The notes under the pieces: generated by a model
Told to the model about the DNA's origin: nothing
The model's input: only the letters and a program-made list of their open reading frames with translations
Database searches by the model: none
Assembly: GCA_933226995.1 (NCBI GenBank)
Contig: CAKOFP010000105.1
Span: 1-15,720, forward strand
Source: Candidatus Nitrosopolaris rasttigaisensis
GTDB lineage: Archaea; Thermoproteota; Nitrososphaeria; Nitrososphaerales; Nitrososphaeraceae
Reading direction: 5' to 3'
Length of the DNA: 15,720 nucleotides
Shown here: positions 1 to 5,644 of the stretch, piece by piece
How the letters are laid out: each line of letters begins with the position of its first letter
How positions within the stretch are numbered: position 1 is the first letter of the stretch
Made by a program: the position numbers and the translations under genes

Positions 1-2
1 AA

Positions 3-602
3 TGTCAAGAAAATGGCGCAGATTTCATAACTGTGATGCCATATTTTCTCTATCCTGGAATGAAATTAAAGGATTCGGTCAAGCAAAGCGCTAGAATCTG
101 TAAGATTAAAAAGCTGAATTTGGTGATTACAAAGCCCCTTAGTTACCATTCTATGATGACACAATTGGTAATTGATAGAATCAACTGCTTGAAAAAAGAA
201 AAGAGTATTCGATATTCCGATCTTGAATGTGATATTCTTCTTATAGGCCACGGCAGTAGTGATAAAAATGCCAGAGATGCTTTTATCTATATCGTCAATA
301 CATTAAGGCCCTTTTATCGTGCAGTAAAATTTTGTTTTCTTGAATTGGACAAGCCTAACATACAGGAAGGGCTAAAAAGCCTGCTCGATAATAACCCAAA
401 AGTTGTCATACTAATGCCATACTTTCTTCATAAAGGGGCCCATATAAAACGGGATGTCATTGGTGACGTTAATGAGGCGCTAAAAAAACACAGGTTCGAA
501 AACGCATTTATGACGAGTCACTTGGGGGTGGATCAGAAATTAATCGATCTTCTAATCGAGCGAGCAAGGGAGGTTGAGGATAAAAGATTTGGATTCTGCT
601 GA
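3..602 (+). CDS. cbiX: CbiX-type sirohydrochlorin cobaltochelatase, two-lobed, 5' end outside window
   Basis: This protein probably inserts cobalt into sirohydrochlorin (or a related tetrapyrrole) early in cobalamin synthesis, in the cytoplasm. The reading frame is open to the left edge, so the gene is cut by the window; the GTG/ATG at 33/36 is internal, because the codons before it read GADFITVMPYFLYPG, a typical CbiX strand-loop. About 199 residues are visible. They hold the end of a first CbiX lobe and a complete second lobe with LLIGHGS, then FLELDKP, then LMPYFLHKGAHIKRD, which supply the usual metal-binding His, Glu and His. In the first lobe the equivalent loop is PYFLYPGMKLKD, without the His. 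The stop lies 29 nt inside the next gene, cbiC, which suggests one operon. The CbiX/SirB family is clear; cobalt rather than iron is inferred from the neighbours cbiC and cbiA. Confidence 0.85.
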   Translation, partial: CQENGADFITVMPYFLYPGMKLKDSVKQSARICKIKKLNLVITKPLSYHSMMTQLVIDRINCLKKEKSIRYSDLECDILLIGHGSSDKNARDAFIYIVNTLRPFYRAVKFCFLELDKPNIQEGLKSLLDNNPKVVILMPYFLHKGAHIKRDVIGDVNEALKKHRFENAFMTSHLGVDQKLIDLLIERAREVEDKRFGFC

Positions 603-1302
603 CCTGCGACCAGAAACTGCCTTCGATAGAGGGATGGCAAAAAGAGCGTACGATATAGAAAAAAAAAGCTTTGAGATAATAGATAGCGAAATAGGGGATC
701 ATGACTATAATCGGTTAGAATGGGATATTGTACGGAGGGTTATACATGCTACCGCAGATTTCGATTTTGTGACTACGGCTAAGATAATTTTTCGTAATGA
801 TGCGCTAGTATCAGGCTTTAATGCTATGAAAAGCAAATGTACTATTGTCACGGACGTCGATATGGTTCTCGCAGCTTTAAATAAAAAATCGCTTTCAGCT
901 CTTGGGCTTAGTGCTGTCTGCCATATCTCAAATAAAACTTTGGTAGAAATGTCGCGGCAATTAAACAAGACTAGATCAGAAATGGCAATGCGTCACGCGG
1001 CTAATGAAATGAATGAGGGAATAGTACTCATAGGTAATGCACCGACCGCATTATTTGAAACGATAAAGATGATAAATGAGGGCGCGACGAAACCTGCGCT
1101 AGTGATAGGTATGCCCGTTGGTTTCGTTTCCGCACCGGAGTCAAAAGAAGAACTTTCCAAGACGAAAATTCCGTTTATCACTAATAGAGGCAGGAAAGGC
1201 GGAAGCGCCGCAGCATCTTCAATAATGAATGCATTAATGCTTCTGCTCCAGAAATTAGGAAAAAACGACAACATCGACTACGAAAACCCCTATAAATTGT
1301 AG
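574..1302 (+). CDS. cbiC: Precorrin-8X / cobalt-precorrin-8 methylmutase
   Basis: This enzyme moves a methyl group from C-11 to C-12 of the corrin ring, giving (hydrogeno)cobyrinate in cobalamin synthesis. The 242-residue product shows the family in full: KSFEIIDSEIG near residue 32, VRRVIHATADFDF with the catalytic His at about residue 58, GNAPTALFE at about 154-162, GMPVGFVSAPESKEEL at 179-194 and NRGRKGGSAAAS at 204-215. The length is slightly over the usual 210-220. The start is uncertain. TTG at 574 overlaps cbiX by 29 nt. ATG at 634 would give MAKRAYDIEKKSFEII, also a sensible N-terminus. The overlap with cbiX argues for co-transcription and translational coupling. A T-run and a new TATA-like box follow the stop, so the operon may end here. 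Confidence 0.93.
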   Translation: MRIKDLDSADLRPETAFDRGMAKRAYDIEKKSFEIIDSEIGDHDYNRLEWDIVRRVIHATADFDFVTTAKIIFRNDALVSGFNAMKSKCTIVTDVDMVLAALNKKSLSALGLSAVCHISNKTLVEMSRQLNKTRSEMAMRHAANEMNEGIVLIGNAPTALFETIKMINEGATKPALVIGMPVGFVSAPESKEELSKTKIPFITNRGRKGGSAAASSIMNALMLLLQKLGKNDNIDYENPYKL

Positions 1303-1309
1303 GATAATA

Positions 1310-1325
1310 TTTTTTATAATATATT
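1310..1325 (+). promoter_or_regulatory. TATA-like promoter element (and T-run) before the CBS gene
   Basis: An AT-only stretch with TTTTTTATAATATATT lies directly after the cbiC stop. Its centre is about 30 nt upstream of the GTG at 1348, the usual distance for an archaeal TATA box driving a leaderless or nearly leaderless transcript. The six T residues at 1310-1315 could also help terminate cbiC transcription. Both roles are inferred from sequence and spacing only. Confidence 0.5.
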
Positions 1326-1347
1326 AAGAAGGACGGACACAAGTTCT

Positions 1348-1833
1348 GTGACAGATATGGCTTCGAAGAAATCTACAACAATTGGCGAGATTATGAGTGA
1401 AAGATTGGAAACGGTCAATGAATCTGACACTGCTCAACAGGCAGCCAAGAAATTGAGGAATAGTAATGTGAGCTCCCTGTTAGTCGTAGATAGCGGAGGT
1501 AAGTATGTAGGAATTATAACGGAGCGTGACCTGGTGAGACGCGTTTGTGCTAAAGATGTAAGCAGTAGCAATGTCATAATTGAGAAAATAATGTCAACTC
1601 CTCTTATTACAATCGATTCGGGCTCTCTACTACGAGTAGCAGCTAGTGTAATGATCCAAAACAAGGTAAGACATTTGTTGGTTGTCGGTCACAATGGGGC
1701 TGAAGGAATTGTTACTACTGGCAACTTTACTAATTATTTGAAGCAAAATGTGGATATGGACGAAGTGAACACGGCCATCATACATAGCCTGTTCGAAGAA
1801 AAAGAAGAAGAAGAAGGAATGCCTCCGAGCTAA
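1348..1833 (+). CDS. Two-CBS-domain (Bateman module) protein
   Basis: This is a stand-alone pair of CBS domains in a 161-residue soluble protein. CBS pairs usually bind adenosine nucleotides or S-adenosylmethionine and act as energy or ligand sensors, but the ligand cannot be read here. CBS1 spans about residues 11-68 (GEIMSERLETV through KYVGIITERDLVRRV) and CBS2 about 76-133 (IIEKIMSTPLITID through AEGIVTTGNFTNYL). The end is acidic, with a Glu-rich run (FEEKEEEEG). GTG at 1348 is chosen because a TATA-like box sits about 30 nt before it; ATG at 1357 would remove only three residues. The gene has its own likely promoter and no partner enzyme domain, so its target is unknown. Confidence 0.85.
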   Translation: MTDMASKKSTTIGEIMSERLETVNESDTAQQAAKKLRNSNVSSLLVVDSGGKYVGIITERDLVRRVCAKDVSSSNVIIEKIMSTPLITIDSGSLLRVAASVMIQNKVRHLLVVGHNGAEGIVTTGNFTNYLKQNVDMDEVNTAIIHSLFEEKEEEEGMPPS

Positions 1834-1913
1834 ACTCTGCCCATAACTCAAAGATAGCGACAATTATCTCACAGATATCAATCCTGAGAAAAGATTTAGA
1901 TTTTCAGAGCAAA

Positions 1914-1924
1914 AAAATTTAACT
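1914..1924 (+). promoter_or_regulatory. TATA-like element before the SRPBCC gene
   Basis: The stretch AAAATTTAACT lies in the 124-nt gap between the CBS and SRPBCC genes, about 35-40 nt upstream of the TTG at 1958. This would give a short leader of roughly 10-15 nt containing purine-rich sequence. The call rests on composition and position only. Confidence 0.35.
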
Positions 1925-1957
1925 AGAAGTTCGAGGAAGAAAAAGAAAAGATGGTCG

Positions 1958-2398
1958 TTGAAGGAAATAAAAACAGAAATCGAAATAAACGCATCAGCTG
2001 AAAAGGTTTGGCAAGTGCTTACGGATTTTGCTCATTTCCCTGACTGGAATCCGTTTATCCGTGAAATTATTGGAACTGTTATGGAGGGATCAAAGCTGGA
2101 GATACATATCTCAACCTCTAGTGGGAAAAATAGGACGTATAGGCCGACTTTAACAAAGATTGAACCAAATCATGAACTCAGGTGGTATGGCAAAGGCTTG
2201 CTACCTGGACTGTTGAATGGCGAGCGCATATTTACAATAGAGCAGCTCGAACAAAATCATGTGCGATTGATCCATCGAGAAATCTTCAGCGGTCTTGGCA
2301 GCTTCCTTGGGGGCGACCGTATGGATAAGGACATTCGTCATACCTTCGAAGAAATGAACTATGCATTGAAAAAAAAGATTGAACATGGCGGTCGCTGA
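1958..2398 (+). CDS. SRPBCC (START-like / polyketide cyclase type) domain protein
   Basis: This is a single SRPBCC domain of 146 residues, a helix-grip fold that makes a deep hydrophobic pocket for lipid-like or aromatic ligands. The N-terminal part, TEIEINASAEKVWQVLTD then FPDWNPFI, is the family hallmark; the middle holds alternating beta strands (YRPTLTKIEP, ELRWYGKG, GERIFTIEQL) and the end is the long helix HTFEEMNYALKKKIE. TTG at 1958 is the only usable start in this frame: an ATG seven bases upstream is out of frame and quickly meets a stop. No catalytic residues or fused domains tell what it binds. It is converging with cbiA, 49 nt away, but has no obvious link to cobalamin. The fold is fairly certain; the function is unknown. 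Confidence 0.85.
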   Translation: MKEIKTEIEINASAEKVWQVLTDFAHFPDWNPFIREIIGTVMEGSKLEIHISTSSGKNRTYRPTLTKIEPNHELRWYGKGLLPGLLNGERIFTIEQLEQNHVRLIHREIFSGLGSFLGGDRMDKDIRHTFEEMNYALKKKIEHGGR

Positions 2399-2447
2399 AT
2401 TAATGATTTTCAGAGCTGCAGAATCGTTTTCACAATCATAACCTCCG

Positions 2448-3842
2448 CTAGGTCTTAGCACGATTTTTATTGAAACTTTCAACAAGCTGACGTGGCAGCC
2501 GTGTATCGGCGAAGTGGATATGCATATATGACGCGAGGCAGTTGTGGACTTTAAAACCATCCTTCTTGCCATCAACGCCATTCCCTCTAATCATTGTGTA
2601 GGCGAATTTTGCATCACCTGCGATATTTCTAATCCTTGAGTAATGGAATTCGTGTCCTCGGATATTAGACATGTTGCTAAATGGAGATGCATTGCAGTTA
2701 GCATTAGTATAATTCAAAGTTAACTTTTGAGTCATAAAAGTATCCGCATCAATGAGACCGACCATCTTCTTCTTTTTCCATCTTTTAGTGCTCCGACGGC
2801 CCAATTCGTACTCGCCTATTGATCGGGTTAGGTACATTAACCCGCCGCATTCGGCATAAATTGGAGTACCGTTTTCAGCTGCCTTCAAAATTGACATTTT
2901 CATCGAATGATTTGTACTGAGTTTTTCTGACAAAACTTCTGGAAATCCACCTCCAAGTATAATACCAGAGATATCCTCAGGTAAGGTGCAATCATGAACA
3001 GGACTGAAAAATAAAAGGTTTACCCGTTGTTTCCTCAGAGCATCAAGGTTGTCGGCATAATAAAAATTGAACGATTCGTCCAACGCAACAGCTACCTTTA
3101 ATCTACCAGTTGACAAATGCGCTGTAGATTGTTTATTACGCACCTCGCTTGGCTCGTTCCACACATCTCTTATTTTGTCGAGGTCAATCTGTTCAGCCGC
3201 ATATTTTGCCGAGCGAATTATCGCTCTCTTTTTTTTGTCTTCAAGGGCTGCGGTAGGGATCAGGCCTAAGTGACGCTCTTCCATTCTGATTTTCTTATTC
3301 CTCTCTATAATACCTACAATTGGAACTTTGATTTTTCCCGCAAAAGCATCGCTAATAAAAGTCGCATGTCTTTGACCTGCGACATTATTTAGAATAATTC
3401 CTGCTATCTTTAACGATTTACTAAAACGTATGAAACCCAAAGCTATCGCCGCGATAGATCTCGCTGCCTTCGCCGCGTCAATCACTAATATGATGGATGA
3501 ATCCAAAAGTCTAGCAACATGAGCCGTACTACCAAAATCATCTTTACCAGATACTCCGTCAAAAAGCCCCATAGCTCCTTCGATTACTCCAAAGTCAGCA
3601 TCAAAACAGCAGCTATTGAAACATTGTAGTACTCCGCTCTTGCGCATCATCCATATATCCAAGTTTCGAGATTGCCTACCGGTCACATAAGTATGATAAC
3701 TGGGATCGATGAAGTCGGGACCAACTTTGAAAGGTTGAACTACGAAGCCCTTCCTCTTAAGGGCATACATAATTGCTGCCGCAATAGTACTCTTTCCTAC
3801 TCCGCTGGTTACGCCAGCAATTACTATTTTTCTTACGCTCAA
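2448..3842 (-). CDS. cbiA: Cobyrinate a,c-diamide synthase
   Basis: CbiA uses glutamine (or ammonia) and ATP to amidate the a and c carboxylates of cobyrinate, an essential step of cobalamin synthesis. The 464 residues match the family length. The N-terminal ATPase half has the P-loop GVTSGVGKST at 10-19, FKVGPDFIDPSYH at 38-50 and EGAMGLFDG at 88-96. HLGLIPT is at 191-197. The C-terminal glutamine amidotransferase half has GGGFPE at 297-302, the nucleophile Cys332 in AECGG, RGHEFHYS at 395-402 and the catalytic His region SYMHIHFAD at 438-446. A Lys-rich stretch (KRWKKKK, 353-359) replaces the usual loop before MVG. TTG at 3842 is the only start available, since an in-frame stop lies five codons upstream. 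It is on the opposite strand to cbiX-cbiC, so it is separately transcribed. Confidence 0.95.
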   Translation of the reverse strand: MSVRKIVIAGVTSGVGKSTIAAAIMYALKRKGFVVQPFKVGPDFIDPSYHTYVTGRQSRNLDIWMMRKSGVLQCFNSCCFDADFGVIEGAMGLFDGVSGKDDFGSTAHVARLLDSSIILVIDAAKAARSIAAIALGFIRFSKSLKIAGIILNNVAGQRHATFISDAFAGKIKVPIVGIIERNKKIRMEERHLGLIPTAALEDKKKRAIIRSAKYAAEQIDLDKIRDVWNEPSEVRNKQSTAHLSTGRLKVAVALDESFNFYYADNLDALRKQRVNLLFFSPVHDCTLPEDISGIILGGGFPEVLSEKLSTNHSMKMSILKAAENGTPIYAECGGLMYLTRSIGEYELGRRSTKRWKKKKMVGLIDADTFMTQKLTLNYTNANCNASPFSNMSNIRGHEFHYSRIRNIAGDAKFAYTMIRGNGVDGKKDGFKVHNCLASYMHIHFADTRLPRQLVESFNKNRAKT

Positions 3843-3866
3843 TTGTTTGACTGACTATTGAGTGCA

Positions 3867-3876
3867 TAGTATATTG
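3867..3876 (-). promoter_or_regulatory. TATA-like element before cbiA
   Basis: On the minus strand the sequence reads AATATACTAT, centred about 29 nt upstream of the cbiA TTG at 3842. That is the spacing expected for a leaderless archaeal transcript. It lies in the 90-nt gap between the uvrC stop and cbiA, which otherwise holds AT-rich sequence and no gene. The call is by position only. Confidence 0.42.
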
Positions 3877-3932
3877 AATTTATTTTAAGTTAATGGATCC
3901 CGGCCCCAACTAGAGTAACATTGAAATGAGAA

Positions 3933-5633
3933 TTAGGTTTTTATTAAATGCGGGCTGTTAATATTTTTATGATTAGTCTTAATTCTCCTCAAGTTCCTGT
4001 TGTAAGCTAAACCGAATCTGTGTGCTTCGTCTCTGATATACTGGATTACTTTTAGAGCGGGACTATTTCTAGAAAGAATGACAGGGTGGGTTGAGTCTGG
4101 AGAATAGATTTCTTCATTTTCCTTTGCAAGCGATATACACGGTACCTCTAATCCAGCTTTATGAAGAGCATCTATTGCAGAATGTAGTTGTCCTTTTCCT
4201 CCGTCAATCACTATTAGGTCCGGTAGAGGTTGGGCGCCTGCACGAGGATAGTTTTCGGTTTGTATTGGTGAATATCTTCGTGTCACTATTTCTTGTATCA
4301 TTGCGAAATCATTCTGGTTGAACGTCAATCTAATTTTGAACTTCCTGTAGCCATCTTTATACGGTTTGCCATCAATAAAACGTGTACAAGCTCCGACAGC
4401 GTATGTATTTCCGAAGTTGGAAATATCAAAGCAGTCGATTACTGAAGGGATAATTGGCAAGTGAAGGATATTTTTCAATTCTACTATCCCTGGAGCGTGA
4501 CCCTTTGCAACGTATAATTTAAGGTTGCGCATAACCAAATCCATTAGATCTTTTTTTTCTTTTAGCTTAAAGTCATCTGAAACTAACCTAATGTTCACCT
4601 TGTGGTCTGTGAATCGCTCAATCGACGCCTCTAATGCGTCCCTAGATACGGGCAGTTCATTAACGTAAACAAACCTAGGAATTTCAAGCACCGTTGAATA
4701 GTATTGTGAAAGGAAAGTAGCGAGAGAATTATCTCCAATGAGCTCAAAATCAAATTTTTTCCTGTCTGTGATGACGCCTTTTGTTCGTCGCAAGGTCATT
4801 ACGTGTGCGACTGCAGTTTCAATTTCTTTTATAATTCCTACATATTCTTCGTCGAGATTACGACGCAGAAACCTTTCCATTTTTTGTTTTGCACTCAGAT
4901 TATTTAATCGACGTAGAGTATCGCGTATCTGCTGGGCTTTCTCATAGTCTTGAATTTCAGCAGCTCGCTTCATCTCAACTTCCATTTCGTTAACAAACTT
5001 GACGATATTGCTTTTTCCACGTAGGATACTGTGGAGCGTGTCAACATTCTTCTTGTATTCTTCTCTTGTCACGTTGTTGATACATGGGGCGTCGCAATTT
5101 TTAAGAAAATATTCCAGGCAAGGCTTCTTTGGTAACTTGTCGCAAATTCTAATTTTGAATAATTTTCTTACTAGTCCAACAGTAAGAAATTTTGAACTTC
5201 CACGAACAAAAGGGCCGTATACCTTGCCTTTTGGTCCGTAAATATCACCCTTTCTATTACGTCTTGCGACAAGTAACCGTGGAAAAGTCTCATCTGTGAT
5301 CTTCAGATATGTATACCTCTGCTGATCTTTTAGTTCTATATTGAATACAGGTCGGTACCTTTTGATTAGGTTCGATTCTAGTAAAAATGCCTCGACCTCA
5401 TTATCTGTAAGGATGAAGTCTATATCATGAATCTTGCCAACGAGTCTTGAGGTTTTCCAGTTATCATTCTGGTGGGGAATATTTTCGCTGATAGACGCAC
5501 TTTGTTTTAAGAAGTAGGAGCCAACACGCTTCTGCAGATTCTTGGCCTTCCCTATGTAAATTATATTACCTGAGCTATCCTTCATTATATAAACGCCCGG
5601 TGCCGCCGGAAGGCGTTTAACCTGTAGATTAAT
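3933..5633 (-). CDS. uvrC: UvrABC excinuclease subunit C, start codon non-canonical or uncertain
   Basis: UvrC makes both incisions around a DNA lesion once UvrB has marked it. The motif LPAAPGVYIMKD, which carries the GVY half of the GIY-YIG nuclease, lies upstream of the only nearby ATG (5585), so that ATG cannot give a complete enzyme. Upstream there is no ATG, GTG or TTG before the in-frame stop at 5714. I place the start tentatively at ATT 5633 (566 residues); ATA at 5642 is another option. Counting from the ATG: YIGK at 10-13, four Cys at 148, 156, 164 and 168 spaced like the reported UvrC iron-sulfur ligands, a UVR motif near 200-230, and an RNase H-like nuclease with FDISN (Asp387), IVIDGGKGQ (Asp461) and RDEAHR (His522). 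The C-terminal helix-hairpin-helix pair is absent. It is the last gene of uvrB-uvrA-uvrC. Confidence 0.9.
   Translation of the reverse strand: MNLQVKRLPAAPGVYIMKDSSGNIIYIGKAKNLQKRVGSYFLKQSASISENIPHQNDNWKTSRLVGKIHDIDFILTDNEVEAFLLESNLIKRYRPVFNIELKDQQRYTYLKITDETFPRLLVARRNRKGDIYGPKGKVYGPFVRGSSKFLTVGLVRKLFKIRICDKLPKKPCLEYFLKNCDAPCINNVTREEYKKNVDTLHSILRGKSNIVKFVNEMEVEMKRAAEIQDYEKAQQIRDTLRRLNNLSAKQKMERFLRRNLDEEYVGIIKEIETAVAHVMTLRRTKGVITDRKKFDFELIGDNSLATFLSQYYSTVLEIPRFVYVNELPVSRDALEASIERFTDHKVNIRLVSDDFKLKEKKDLMDLVMRNLKLYVAKGHAPGIVELKNILHLPIIPSVIDCFDISNFGNTYAVGACTRFIDGKPYKDGYRKFKIRLTFNQNDFAMIQEIVTRRYSPIQTENYPRAGAQPLPDLIVIDGGKGQLHSAIDALHKAGLEVPCISLAKENEEIYSPDSTHPVILSRNSPALKVIQYIRDEAHRFGLAYNRNLRRIKTNHKNINSPHLIKT
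5590..5619 (-). promoter_or_regulatory. GC-rich hairpin at the uvrC translation start region
   Basis: The arms TAAACGCC and GGCGTTTA (5590-5597 and 5612-5619) are perfect inverted repeats of 8 bp. Inside them, CGG and CCG can add three more pairs across a three-base bulge. In the mRNA the hairpin covers the codons for RLPAAPGVY, between the last possible upstream start and the ATG at 5585. It could block ribosomes or favour re-initiation after uvrA, but part of the symmetry could be a by-product of the conserved codons. Confidence 0.4.
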
Positions 5634-5644
5634 TTTTTCTATAG

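Noticed and set aside
1899..2416. Twelve-base direct repeat GATTTTCAGAGC at 1899-1910 and 2405-2416, flanking the SRPBCC gene
   Set aside because: It would be an attractive insertion scar, but several chance 12-mer matches are expected in a window of this size, and there is no other sign of mobility around the gene.
2201..2581. 126-codon minus-strand reading frame across the SRPBCC and cbiA ends
   Set aside because: It lies opposite the SRPBCC gene and in another frame of cbiA; its translation shows no recognisable motif and both real genes are well supported.
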